This document shows, one piece after another, positions 46,724 through 55,853 of a stretch of 56,306 nt of DNA. Source of the DNA: Arcobacter sp. GTDB lineage: Bacteria; Campylobacterota; Campylobacteria; Campylobacterales; Arcobacteraceae. The translations under genes were made by a program, and so were the position numbers. Location: positions 1-56,306 of the forward strand of contig QKDL01000005.1 of assembly GCA_003252105.1 (NCBI GenBank), read 5' to 3'. Below the pieces are notes generated by a model. That model worked only from the letters and a program-made list of their open reading frames with translations. It made no database searches and was not told the DNA's origin. Numbering within the stretch: the first letter of the stretch is position 1; each line of letters starts with the position of its first letter.

Positions 46724-47838
46724 ATTATAAAAAACTTTTTGGTGGAATATATCTAAATAAAAAAGTTTTAGTAACAGGTCATAGTGGATTTAAAGGTTCG
46801 TGGTTTTGTAAATGGTTAGATTTAATGGGGGCTGAGGTTTTAGGTTATTCCTTAGAGCCAAATACCAATCCGAATCATTTTGAAAATTTAGATTTAAAAT
46901 GTAAATCAATTTTCTGTGATATAAAAGATTTAGAAAAGTTAAAAAATATAATTTTAGAGTTTAAACCAGAGATAATTTTTCATTTTGCGGCACAACCATT
47001 GGTTAGGATCTCTTATTTACAACCATATGAAACAATTCAAACAAATATTATAGGTAGTACAAATTTGCTTGAGATTATTAGAAAAGTAGATTTTGTAAAA
47101 GCATTTGTAAATATTACAAGTGATAAGTGTTATGAAAATAAAGAGTTAGAAAATAAAGCTTATGCTGAATCTGATAGCTTAGGAGGATATGATATTTATA
47201 GTGCTTCTAAAGCTTGTAGTGAGTTAGTAACTGCTTCATATAGAGATTCATTTTTTAATTTAGACAATTATAAAATTACACATAATATACTAATTGCAAC
47301 TTGTAGAGCTGGAAATGTTATAGGTGGAGGGGATTGGAGCTTGGATAGATTGATTCCTGATATTGTTAAGTCAATTGTTGATAAAAAAAAGGTGTTAATA
47401 AGAAATCCAAAGGCTGTTAGACCTTGGCAACATGTTTTAGAACCATTAAGTGGCTATTTGTTAGTTGGTCAATTTTTATTAGAAGAAAAAAAAGAGTTTG
47501 CAAGAGCTTGGAATTTTGGTCCCCAAATTGATTCAGAAATTTATGTTGAAGATTTAGTTAAAAAAATAAAAAAATATTGGGATAGTTTTGAGTATGAGAT
47601 TGAACAAAACAAATCAAATCCTCATGAAGCAAATTTTTTAAAACTTGATTCAAGTTTTGCCAAGAATATATTAGGTTGGAAACCTATCTTTGATATAGAA
47701 AAATGTTTAGAAAAAACAATATCTTGGTATAAAGATTTTTATGAAAAAAATAAAATAAATACAGTTGAAGATATTCAAGAGTTTATAGTAGAAGCGAAAA
47801 GAAAAAAATTAAAGTGGTGTGATGATAAAAGTAAGTGA
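46711..47838 (+). CDS. rfbG: CDP-glucose 4,6-dehydratase
   Basis: Converts CDP-glucose to CDP-4-keto-6-deoxyglucose with bound NAD. Extended SDR with VLVTGHSGFKGSWF, the sequence specific for RfbG, the S/Y/K triad including YSASK, and FHFAAQPLVR. Length 375. The start is TTG 46711, inside rfbF; no ATG matches the conserved N-terminus. Its end overlaps the thiamine-enzyme gene by 17 bp. Confidence 0.92.
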   Translation: MESINYKKLFGGIYLNKKVLVTGHSGFKGSWFCKWLDLMGAEVLGYSLEPNTNPNHFENLDLKCKSIFCDIKDLEKLKNIILEFKPEIIFHFAAQPLVRISYLQPYETIQTNIIGSTNLLEIIRKVDFVKAFVNITSDKCYENKELENKAYAESDSLGGYDIYSASKACSELVTASYRDSFFNLDNYKITHNILIATCRAGNVIGGGDWSLDRLIPDIVKSIVDKKKVLIRNPKAVRPWQHVLEPLSGYLLVGQFLLEEKKEFARAWNFGPQIDSEIYVEDLVKKIKKYWDSFEYEIEQNKSNPHEANFLKLDSSFAKNILGWKPIFDIEKCLEKTISWYKDFYEKNKINTVEDIQEFIVEAKRKKLKWCDDKSK

Positions 47839-49612
47839 TTATATAGCAAAATTTATAGCTGAACATAAAGAGATAGGAAAAGATGTTTTTATGGTTTCAG
47901 GTGGTGGGAATATGCATTTGATAGATTCCTTAGGTAGAAATGAAAAACTAAACTATGTGTGTAATCATCATGAACAAGCATGTACTTATGCAGCTGAAGG
48001 GTATGCAAGAGTTTCTAATAAGATTGGTGTTTCATATGTGACAACAGGACCTGGTGGTACAAATGCAATTACAGGAGTATATAGTGCTTGGGTTGATTCA
48101 ATACCGACACTTACAATCTCTGGACAAGTTAAATTTCAAACAACTATTGAGTCATGTAAAGAGCTTGGTTTAAGACAATTGGGAGACCAAGAGGTAAATA
48201 TAATTGATTTGGTTAAGCCAGTAACAAAATATGCTCATATGGTTACAGATAAAAACACAATCAAATATCATCTTCAAAAAGCAGTTTATGAGGCAAAAAA
48301 TAAAAGGCCTGGACCTGTATGGCTTGATATCCCTTTAGATATTCAAGGTTCAATAGTAGATGAAAATGATTTAGTAGAGTTTACTATACCAGAAGAAGAG
48401 AATTATGATACTAAACTTAATATGGTAATAAAAGAGTTAAAAACTGCAAAAAGACCTGTAATAATTGCTGGAAATGGGATTACATTGAGTGGAGCAAATA
48501 AACAGTTTGTAGAATTAATTGAAAAGTTGAAAATACCAGTTGTTAGCAGTTTTGCAAGATATGATATGTTACATGATGATTATCCTTTATGTTTTGGAAG
48601 ATTTGGTACAATTGGACAAAGAAGTGCAAACTTTATAGTACAAAATAGTGATTTGGTTATTGCAATTGGAGCAAGACTAAATATTAGAGCAATAAGTTAC
48701 AATTGGGAGTTTTTTGCAAGAGAAGCAAAAAAAATATTAGTAGATATTGATGAATCTGAATTAAATAAACCAACTTTAAATATAGATATAAAAATTCATA
48801 GTGACGCAAAATATTTTATAGAACAGTTAGATGATAATATCGATAATCTATCTTTAGATTTTACCTCATGGCTAAATAGATGTGAAAAATATAAAAAAGA
48901 TTTTCCTACTATTACAAAGGAAAGACAAGAAGTAGAAGGTTTTGTTGACTCATATAATTTCTTTGATGTTTTATCAGATATTGTAAGTGATAAAGAGGTA
49001 TTTGTTTTTGCTAATGCAACAGCAAGTGTATCATCATACCAAAGCTTAAAAACAAAAGGGACTCAAAAGATTATTGAAAATTCAGGGTGTGCAGCGATGG
49101 GTTATGATTTACCTGCAGCTATCGGTGCTTGTTATGCAAATGATAAGAATGATGTGATTTGTGTTACAGGTGATGGAAGTATCCAGATGAATATTCAAGA
49201 GTTGCAAACAATTATTCATAATAAACTACCAATAAAAATTTTTGTATTTAATAACAATGGGTATTCATCAATTAAAAATACTCAAAACAATTTTTTTAAT
49301 GGTTTTAAGGTTGGTTCTGAAATAAATAGTGGGGTTAGTTTTCCAAATATGCAAGCTATAGCAAAAGCTTATGGTTTTAAAACTTTTATTATTAAAAATC
49401 AAGAGAATCTAAAAAATAATATTGAAAATATTTTAAAAGAAAAATCTTTTATATGTGAAGTTATAATAGATCCAAATGAAAAAATGGAGCCTAAATTATC
49501 ATCCCAGATAAAACCAGATGGGAAAATGGTATCAAAACCTTTAGAGGATATGTTCCCTTTCTTACCAAGAGAAATATTTTTAGAAAATATGATTATCAAA
49601 CCTATAGATTAG
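47822..49612 (+). CDS. Thiamine-diphosphate-dependent enzyme, acetolactate-synthase-like (YerE-like candidate)
   Basis: 596 residues from ATG 47822 (a GTG precedes it). Three-domain ThDP fold: catalytic Glu51 in CNHHEQAC, substrate loop TTGPGGTNAITGVYSAWVDS, and the cofactor motif GDGS (about 450-453) with NNN about 25 residues on. It resembles acetohydroxyacid synthases, but the setting between rfbG and sugar enzymes points to sugar chemistry. In Yersinia, YerE is such an enzyme and adds a two-carbon unit from pyruvate to CDP-4-keto-3,6-dideoxyglucose. The same reaction here is an inference; another 2-keto donor is possible. Confidence 0.8.
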   Translation: MIKVSDYIAKFIAEHKEIGKDVFMVSGGGNMHLIDSLGRNEKLNYVCNHHEQACTYAAEGYARVSNKIGVSYVTTGPGGTNAITGVYSAWVDSIPTLTISGQVKFQTTIESCKELGLRQLGDQEVNIIDLVKPVTKYAHMVTDKNTIKYHLQKAVYEAKNKRPGPVWLDIPLDIQGSIVDENDLVEFTIPEEENYDTKLNMVIKELKTAKRPVIIAGNGITLSGANKQFVELIEKLKIPVVSSFARYDMLHDDYPLCFGRFGTIGQRSANFIVQNSDLVIAIGARLNIRAISYNWEFFAREAKKILVDIDESELNKPTLNIDIKIHSDAKYFIEQLDDNIDNLSLDFTSWLNRCEKYKKDFPTITKERQEVEGFVDSYNFFDVLSDIVSDKEVFVFANATASVSSYQSLKTKGTQKIIENSGCAAMGYDLPAAIGACYANDKNDVICVTGDGSIQMNIQELQTIIHNKLPIKIFVFNNNGYSSIKNTQNNFFNGFKVGSEINSGVSFPNMQAIAKAYGFKTFIIKNQENLKNNIENILKEKSFICEVIIDPNEKMEPKLSSQIKPDGKMVSKPLEDMFPFLPREIFLENMIIKPID

Positions 49613-49620
49613 GAAAAAGT

Positions 49621-50379
49621 ATGAGTTCTATATTTAATTTAAAAGATAAAGTAGCAGTAATCACAGGTGGTAGAAGAGGTATTGGATATGCTTTAGCCTT
49701 AGGTTTAGCAAAAGAGGGTGTTGATATTGTTGTTATAGGAAAATCAAAAGAAGCAGGAACAATTGAGAAGGAGATAAAAAAATATAATAGAAAGTTTATC
49801 TATATACAATGTGATTTAGCAAATAGAGATGATAGAAAAAATTTGATTGAAAAAATAGTAAATAAGATGGGTAAAATTGATATATTAATCAATAATGCAG
49901 GTGTTCAAACTTTATGTGCAGCAAAAGATTATAGTTTTTCTCAATGGGATTTTGAGATGGAGTTGATGTTAACAGCAGTTTTTGACCTTTCTTCTCAAGC
50001 TTATACATTTATGGAGAAACAAAAAAGTGGAAAAATAATTCAAATTGCATCAATAAGCTCATATCAAGGTGCAAGGAATATAATAGGATATTCAACTGCA
50101 AAACATGCTTTGATTGGGATGATTAAATGTATGTCAAATGAGTGGGCAATAGATGGTATAAATATAAATGGAATTGCACCAGGTATAATTGAAACTGATA
50201 TGAGCAAAGATACTGTGGAAGATAAACAAAAAGCAGATATATTAAAAAGTAGAATACCTTCTGGAAAATTTGGTAAACCAGAGGATATTGTAGGAACTGC
50301 TATTTATCTTTGTTCTGATGCAAGTAATCATGTGAATGGAACGGTTATTACAATAGATGGTGGATGGTTAGGTAGATAA
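49621..50379 (+). CDS. Short-chain dehydrogenase, KduD/gluconate-5-dehydrogenase-like
   Basis: 252 residues with cofactor loop TGGRRGIG (15-22), NNAG, and the catalytic S-Y157-x3-K161 set (GYSTAK). The ending TIDGGWLGR is characteristic of KduD and gluconate dehydrogenases. In this operon it may reduce the carbonyl of a branched or extended sugar, a step done by YerF in Yersinia (family differs, so this is an inference). It starts 8 bases after the ThDP gene. Confidence 0.83.
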   Translation: MSSIFNLKDKVAVITGGRRGIGYALALGLAKEGVDIVVIGKSKEAGTIEKEIKKYNRKFIYIQCDLANRDDRKNLIEKIVNKMGKIDILINNAGVQTLCAAKDYSFSQWDFEMELMLTAVFDLSSQAYTFMEKQKSGKIIQIASISSYQGARNIIGYSTAKHALIGMIKCMSNEWAIDGININGIAPGIIETDMSKDTVEDKQKADILKSRIPSGKFGKPEDIVGTAIYLCSDASNHVNGTVITIDGGWLGR

Positions 50380-50380
50380 G

Positions 50381-51397
50381 ATGAATAAAAGTGAAAAAAT
50401 CGAATCAAAAGATTTACGATGTAAAGATAGACAAGCTTTAGAGGATATAATACCTTTAAAAACCCCATTTGTTATCTATATAGACCCAACAAATTTATGT
50501 AATTTTAAATGTAAATTTTGTCCTACAGGGGACAATTCTTTATTAAAACAAGTTGGAAGAAAACATAGTTCATTATCTTTAGAAGCATTTAAAAAAATCG
50601 TTGATGATATCGCTTTGTTTAATGAACCATTAAAACTATTGAGTTTGTATAAAGATGGGGAACCATTATTAAATAAAGATTTTCCTAAAATGGTTAAATA
50701 TGCAAAAGAGAAAAAAATAGCCCAAAGAATTTGGACTAAAACTAATGGTTCATTATTTAATCCCAAGTTAAACAAAGAACTAATTGATTCAGGGATTGAT
50801 ATGATTCATATATCTATTGAAGCTACCTCTAAAGAGGGATATTTAGATATCGCAAAAGTTGATATCGATTATGAAGAGTTTAGACAAAATATTCAAAACT
50901 TATATGATAATAGAAAAGATTGCAAAATATATATAAAAATAATAGATTGTAATCTAAGTGAAGAGGATAAAAAGAAGTTTTACAAAGATTTTGAAAATAT
51001 GAGTGATTTTATAAGTGTTGAAAAACTTATGGGATGGTCATATTCAGATATAAAAGATTTTACTTTAGGGATTCAATCAGAAACTTATGATGGACTACCT
51101 TTTACTCCAAAAGAGATTTGTGCATATCCTTTTTATGTTTTAGCTGTAAATGCTGATGGCAGTGTATCAACTTGTGGTAATGATTGGGCATATAAAACAT
51201 CTGTTGGAAATATTCACAAAGAGAGTATTATAGATATATGGAATGGTGAAAAACTTTATAATATGCGAAAAATGTTTTTAACTTTTAATAGAAAAGATAA
51301 TGAAGCTTGCGCAAATTGTTATTATCTAAAGATTGTACCAGACAATATTGATGAGTATGCAGATGATATTTTAAAGAAATTGGATTTAGGTAGATAA
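50381..51397 (+). CDS. Radical SAM/SPASM enzyme
   Basis: 338 residues. The [4Fe-4S] motif is C40-x3-C44-x2-C47 (CNFKCKFC), and the C-terminal SPASM part has CAYPFYVLAVNADGSVSTCGNDW and CANCYYLKI, giving extra cluster ligands. Such enzymes occur in some O-antigen clusters with unknown substrates. It is two bases after the SDR gene and two bases before the aldolase gene, so the three are cotranslated. What bond it acts on is unknown; dehydration, epimerisation or carbon insertion are open. Confidence 0.82.
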   Translation: MNKSEKIESKDLRCKDRQALEDIIPLKTPFVIYIDPTNLCNFKCKFCPTGDNSLLKQVGRKHSSLSLEAFKKIVDDIALFNEPLKLLSLYKDGEPLLNKDFPKMVKYAKEKKIAQRIWTKTNGSLFNPKLNKELIDSGIDMIHISIEATSKEGYLDIAKVDIDYEEFRQNIQNLYDNRKDCKIYIKIIDCNLSEEDKKKFYKDFENMSDFISVEKLMGWSYSDIKDFTLGIQSETYDGLPFTPKEICAYPFYVLAVNADGSVSTCGNDWAYKTSVGNIHKESIIDIWNGEKLYNMRKMFLTFNRKDNEACANCYYLKIVPDNIDEYADDILKKLDLGR

Positions 51398-51398
51398 A

Positions 51399-52226
51399 AT
51401 GGTAAAAAACATAACACTTTTTGATTGTACATTAAGGGAGTCTGGATATCAAACAGGATGGAATTTTGATAAAAAATTTGTAAAAGATTTATATAGATTT
51501 GCTCATGGAAAAGGTATTGACTATTTGGAGTTAGGTTTTTTCCATAATATGGATGCTGATCCAAATAGAGGATTATTTAGATACTGCAGTCAAAAAAATG
51601 ATGAGATTAAGGAGATATTTGAACCAATTAAAAACTGGACAAAAATATCTTCAATGTTAGATGTGCAAAGACCTTTATCTAAACTTTTGCCAAGAAAAGA
51701 GAGTTCAATTGATACAATTAGAATAATTACAAGATCCCATGAAACAGATTTTGAAGTACTTGCAAAACATGTTGATGAGATTCAAAACTTAGGATATGAA
51801 CTTTTTATAAACTTTACAAGTGCTGGATATAACTCTTTAGAAAAAAACCAATCTTTTGCACAGTTTTGTAAAAAACATGGGGTAAAAGTTATGTATCTAG
51901 CAGATACAGAAAGTGTCTTTACAAAAGATTATTTAATAGATTCTATGGATATTATTAGAGAAGAGGGGGTTGAGGTTGGAGTTCATTTACATGATAAAAA
52001 TGGAACAGCTGAAGAGTTACTTGATGTTGCTTTATCAAAAAACTGTAAATATACCGATGCAACTTTATTAGGTCTTGGTGGAAAATGGCATGATGGTAAT
52101 ATTCCTTTGGAGTATATTATCAAAAAGATGGGAATTAGTGGTGGATATGAATTAACACAGTTAAAAACTAACCTTGTACAACAATTAATAAAATACTATC
52201 CTCATACAACAGCTATTTTGGAATAA
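51399..52226 (+). CDS. DRE-TIM metallolyase, HMG-CoA-lyase/4-hydroxy-2-oxovalerate-aldolase-like
   Basis: 275-residue TIM-barrel aldolase. It opens with FDCTLRESGYQTGW (metal ligand D9, R13), and H196-x-H198 in VHLHDKNG supply the other metal ligands; GLGGKWHDGN matches the final active-site loop. The family cleaves or makes C-C bonds by way of pyruvate or acetyl-CoA enolates. It is shorter than biosynthetic isopropylmalate or homocitrate synthases. In this operon it may supply or trim the carbon branch of a sugar, which is an inference. Confidence 0.82.
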   Translation: MVKNITLFDCTLRESGYQTGWNFDKKFVKDLYRFAHGKGIDYLELGFFHNMDADPNRGLFRYCSQKNDEIKEIFEPIKNWTKISSMLDVQRPLSKLLPRKESSIDTIRIITRSHETDFEVLAKHVDEIQNLGYELFINFTSAGYNSLEKNQSFAQFCKKHGVKVMYLADTESVFTKDYLIDSMDIIREEGVEVGVHLHDKNGTAEELLDVALSKNCKYTDATLLGLGGKWHDGNIPLEYIIKKMGISGGYELTQLKTNLVQQLIKYYPHTTAILE

Positions 52227-52227
52227 A

Positions 52228-53145
52228 ATGAATATTTTAATAACTGGTGGAAAAGGTTTTATAGCTAAAAGTTTAACTGAACAATTAACTAAAAACAATA
52301 AATATAAAATCTTTTCACCATCTTCAAAAGAGTTAAGTCTGATAAATGAAAGTGATGTAGATAATTTTATAATATCAAATAAAATTGATATTATAATACA
52401 TACAGCAAATAAAGGTGGAGGTAGAGATAGTTTAGATTTTAAAAATCTAACAGAATATAATCTAAGAATGTTTTTCAATATAGCTAAACATGAAAAAAAT
52501 GTTAAAAAAATAATAAGTTTTGGAAGTGGAGCAGAGTATGGAAAGCATAAACCAATAATTGAAGTAAAGGAGGATGAATATAGATTAGCTCAACCTATAG
52601 ATGAGTATGGTTTTTATAAATCAATCACTTCAAAATATATTGAAAAAAGTGAGAAAATAATACAACTTAGAATTTTTGCTTGTTATGGAAAGTATGAAAA
52701 CTATTTGTTGAAATTTATTACTAATTCTATAGTTAAAAATCTTTTTAAACTACCTATTATAATAAATCAAAATGTTTATTTTGATTATATGTATATTGAT
52801 GATTTAATTAAGATTGTGGATTATTTTATAAATAATGATGCAAAATATAAAGTATATAATGCCTCAAGTGGTAAAAAAGTAGATTTATTAACATTAGCAA
52901 ATACTATAAATAAAATAAGTGAATACAAATCAGAAATAGTGGTTTTAAATAGTGATTTAAACAATGAATATAGTTCAAATAATGATAGATTAAAAGGTGA
53001 AATTACAAAATTAAATTTCACTTCCCATGAAAAAGCTATAAGTGAAATGTATAAATATTTTAAATCAAATCTTTCATTTATAGATAAACAAGAGATAATA
53101 GATGATAAATATTTAGAAAATTGTAATAAGATTTGGAGAAAATAG
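52228..53145 (+). CDS. NAD-dependent epimerase/reductase (extended SDR)
   Basis: 305 residues; the nucleotide loop is GGKGFIAKSL and the catalytic pair is in YGFYKS (Y-x3-K). FGSGAEYGKH resembles the sugar-nucleotide C4 reductases RmlD, RfbJ (abequose) and similar. It directly precedes rfbH, so it is a likely last-step reductase or epimerase for the CDP-sugar. One base separates it from the aldolase gene. Confidence 0.8.
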   Translation: MNILITGGKGFIAKSLTEQLTKNNKYKIFSPSSKELSLINESDVDNFIISNKIDIIIHTANKGGGRDSLDFKNLTEYNLRMFFNIAKHEKNVKKIISFGSGAEYGKHKPIIEVKEDEYRLAQPIDEYGFYKSITSKYIEKSEKIIQLRIFACYGKYENYLLKFITNSIVKNLFKLPIIINQNVYFDYMYIDDLIKIVDYFINNDAKYKVYNASSGKKVDLLTLANTINKISEYKSEIVVLNSDLNNEYSSNNDRLKGEITKLNFTSHEKAISEMYKYFKSNLSFIDKQEIIDDKYLENCNKIWRK

Positions 53146-54468
53146 ATGGCAAGTCCAGAAGAGTTAAAAGATGAAATATTAGAAAAGGTAAAAGAATATT
53201 ACTCTTTAGTTCATGAAAAAAATAGTAAAAAAGATTTTAAGCCTGGAAATAGAATCAATTATGCAAGTAGAGTATTTGATGAAAATGAGATGATAAACCT
53301 TATTGATAGTTCTTTAGAGTTTTGGTTAACTTATGGAAGATATTCTAAAGAGTTTGAGAAAAAACTATCAGAATATTTAAATATAAAATACTCATTTTTA
53401 GTCAATAGTGGAAGTAGTGCAAACCTACTTGCTTTTTATACATTAACTTCCCCTTTATTAAAACATAGACAAATAAAAAGAGGTGATGAGGTTATAACAG
53501 TTGCAGCAGCTTTTCCCACAACCGTGTCTCCTATAGTTCAATATGGGGCTATTCCAGTATTTGTTGATATGGAGCTTGATTGTATAAATATTGATGTGTC
53601 TCAATTAGAAAATGCAGTTTCCCAAAAAACAAAAGCTGTAATGATTGCACACACTTTAGGTAATCCTTTCAATATTAAAAAAGTAAAAGAGTTTTGTGAA
53701 AAATATGAGCTTTGGCTTATTGAAGATAATTGTGATGCTTTAGGCTCTTTATATGATGGAAAACTAACTGGAACTTGGGGAGATATTGGTACAAGTTCTT
53801 TCTATCCACCACACCATATGACAATGGGTGAAGGTGGTGCTGTTTATACAAACAATCCTTTATTAAAAAAGATTATTTTAAGTATGCGTGATTGGGGTAG
53901 AGATTGCTGGTGCGAAAGTGGTGTAGATAATACATGTAACTCAAGATTTAGTCAAAAGTTTGCAGATTTGCCAGTTGGTTATGACCATAAGTATGTTTAT
54001 AGTCACTTTGGTTTTAATTTAAAAGCTACAGATATGCAAGCAGCTATTGGATGTGCACAATTGGATAAAATAGATTTTTTTACTAAAAAAAGAAAAGAAA
54101 ATTTTGAAAAGTTATATGATGGTTTAAAAGATATAAAAAAATTTGAGATAATAAAAAAGCAAGCTAATTCAAATCCAAGTTGGTTTGGATTTATGATTAC
54201 TTTAAATGATGATTTAAATTTTAGTAGAAATGATTTAGTTGAGTTCTTAGAAGATAATAATATCCAAACAAGAAATCTATTTGCTGGAAATATATTAAGA
54301 CATCCATTATTTAAAACACTAAAGCAGGGAGAAGATTATAGAAAAATTGGTGAACTTCCTAATACTGATAAGATTATGAATAATAGTTTTTGGATTGGAG
54401 TTTACCCCGCAATGGATGAAAAAGAGATTGATTTTATGATTGAAACAATAAGGAAATTTGTTGATTAA
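53146..54468 (+). CDS. rfbH: CDP-4-keto-6-deoxyglucose-3-dehydrase (E1), iron-sulfur/PMP enzyme
   Basis: Removes the C3 hydroxyl to yield the 3,6-dideoxy-4-keto sugar. Fold of the aspartate-aminotransferase family with NSGSSANLLAF and EDNCDALGS, but the cofactor lysine is replaced by His (H223 in PPHHMTMGEGG), so it uses PMP. The [2Fe-2S] cysteines C254-x-C256-x7-C264 match the known C-x1-C-x7-C pattern. Length 440. The reductase partner E3 is not in the window. Confidence 0.93.
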   Translation: MASPEELKDEILEKVKEYYSLVHEKNSKKDFKPGNRINYASRVFDENEMINLIDSSLEFWLTYGRYSKEFEKKLSEYLNIKYSFLVNSGSSANLLAFYTLTSPLLKHRQIKRGDEVITVAAAFPTTVSPIVQYGAIPVFVDMELDCINIDVSQLENAVSQKTKAVMIAHTLGNPFNIKKVKEFCEKYELWLIEDNCDALGSLYDGKLTGTWGDIGTSSFYPPHHMTMGEGGAVYTNNPLLKKIILSMRDWGRDCWCESGVDNTCNSRFSQKFADLPVGYDHKYVYSHFGFNLKATDMQAAIGCAQLDKIDFFTKKRKENFEKLYDGLKDIKKFEIIKKQANSNPSWFGFMITLNDDLNFSRNDLVEFLEDNNIQTRNLFAGNILRHPLFKTLKQGEDYRKIGELPNTDKIMNNSFWIGVYPAMDEKEIDFMIETIRKFVD

Positions 54469-54823
54469 ACAACAGTTTATTAGATTTATTTTTATTGGTA
54501 TTATGAATACCACTTTTGGTTATGGTATTTATGCTTTTTTTATTTTTTTAGGATTTGATTATAAAATAGCTGTACTTATGGGTACTATATTAGGGGTATT
54601 ATTTAACTTTCAAACAATTGGTAGATTTGTTTTTAAAAAGTATGATTATAAACTTTTTTTTAAATTTTTATTGGTTTATGTGGTAACATACTTTTTAAAT
54701 ATTTTATTTATATTTATTCTAAAATCGTTTGATTTAAACGATTATATTTCAGGATTTATTGCTTTATTTCCATTAGCGATAATCTCTTTTTTAATGAACA
54801 AATTTTTTGTATATAAGGATTAA
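54458..54823 (+). CDS. GtrA-family membrane protein (second copy)
   Basis: 121 residues with four membrane helices and the family pattern FIRFIFIGIMNTTFGYGIYAFF (written in part), ending FLMNKFFVYK. Start TTG at 54458 or 54461; the latter has AGGA at a better distance. It overlaps rfbH by 11 bp and lies two bases before a GtrB-like transferase, so it is a likely flippase for that sugar-lipid. Confidence 0.83.
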   Translation: MLIKQQFIRFIFIGIMNTTFGYGIYAFFIFLGFDYKIAVLMGTILGVLFNFQTIGRFVFKKYDYKLFFKFLLVYVVTYFLNILFIFILKSFDLNDYISGFIALFPLAIISFLMNKFFVYKD

Positions 54824-54824
54824 A

Positions 54825-55760
54825 ATGAAAAAGATTAGTGTTGTAACGCACACCTTCCATGAAGAAGAAAATGTAGAACTTTTATATAAAAAAGTAAAAT
54901 CAATTTTTGATGAAAATCTAAATAATTATACTTATGAGCATATTTTTATAGATAATGCATCAAAAGATAAAACAGTATCCATTTTAAAAGAGATTGCTAA
55001 AGTTGATAAAAATGTAAAAATTATTGTAAATTCAAGAAATTTCGGACATATGAGATCTCCTATTTATGGTTTTTTCCAAGCGAGTGGAGATGCAGTTATA
55101 ACTCTTGCTGCTGATTTTCAAGAACCACCAGAAATGATTCTAGATTTTGTAAAAAAATGGGAAGAGGGTTATGAAACAGTAATTGCAGTAAAAAAAGACA
55201 GTGAAGAAAAAAGAATGATGTTTAGAGTTAGAGAATTTTATTATTCTTTATTAAGTAAATTATCCGAAGTAAAGATTGTTAAAAATTATACTGGATTTGG
55301 TTTATATGACAGAAAAGTTGTAAATGCTTTAATGAAAATGGATGATTCTTATCCTTTTTTCAGAGGAATGGTTGCTGAAGCTGGATTTGATATTTGCGAA
55401 ATAGAATTTAATCAACCAGTAAGAATAAGAGGACTTAGTAAAAACAATTTTTATACTTTATACGATACTGCAATGTTAGGAATTATAAGTAATTCTAAAG
55501 TTCCATTAAGACTTGCAATATTTATTGGTGCATTTAGTGCAATAATCAGCTTTTTTGTAGGGGTATTTTACTTTATTGCAAAAATAGTTTATTGGGATAG
55601 CATGAGTATAGGGGTTGCTCCTTTAGTTATAGGGGGATCATTTGCATTTTCAGTATTATTGATATTCTTAGGAATTTTAGGTGAATATATAGGGGCAATT
55701 TATACACAAGTATTAAATAGACCTTTAGTATTTGAAAAAGAGAGAATTAATTTTGATTAA
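54825..55760 (+). CDS. Polyprenyl-phosphate glycosyltransferase, family 2 (GtrB/DPM1-like)
   Basis: 311 residues. The GT2 domain starts KKISVVTHTFHEEENV, followed by FIDNASKD, NFGHMRSPIYGFFQASGDAV and the catalytic AADFQEPP. Two C-terminal membrane helices (about 224-250 and 260-295) are as in GtrB. It would load a sugar from a nucleotide donor on undecaprenyl phosphate at the cytoplasmic face. ATG 54825 follows the gtrA stop by one base. Confidence 0.88.
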   Translation: MKKISVVTHTFHEEENVELLYKKVKSIFDENLNNYTYEHIFIDNASKDKTVSILKEIAKVDKNVKIIVNSRNFGHMRSPIYGFFQASGDAVITLAADFQEPPEMILDFVKKWEEGYETVIAVKKDSEEKRMMFRVREFYYSLLSKLSEVKIVKNYTGFGLYDRKVVNALMKMDDSYPFFRGMVAEAGFDICEIEFNQPVRIRGLSKNNFYTLYDTAMLGIISNSKVPLRLAIFIGAFSAIISFFVGVFYFIAKIVYWDSMSIGVAPLVIGGSFAFSVLLIFLGILGEYIGAIYTQVLNRPLVFEKERINFD

Positions 55761-55853
55761 ATTAAATGGTATAAATAATACAAATTTATAAATTTTAGTA
55801 AATAAACCTAAGAGTTCTTTTTATTAAAAAATTTGATTGGGAGATGATAAATT

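Noticed and set aside
47822-49612. Housekeeping acetolactate synthase large subunit (ilvB/ilvI)
   Set aside because: No small regulatory subunit or ilvC is adjacent, and the gene is embedded between rfbG and other sugar enzymes; a sugar-modifying role fits the context better, though activity is untested.
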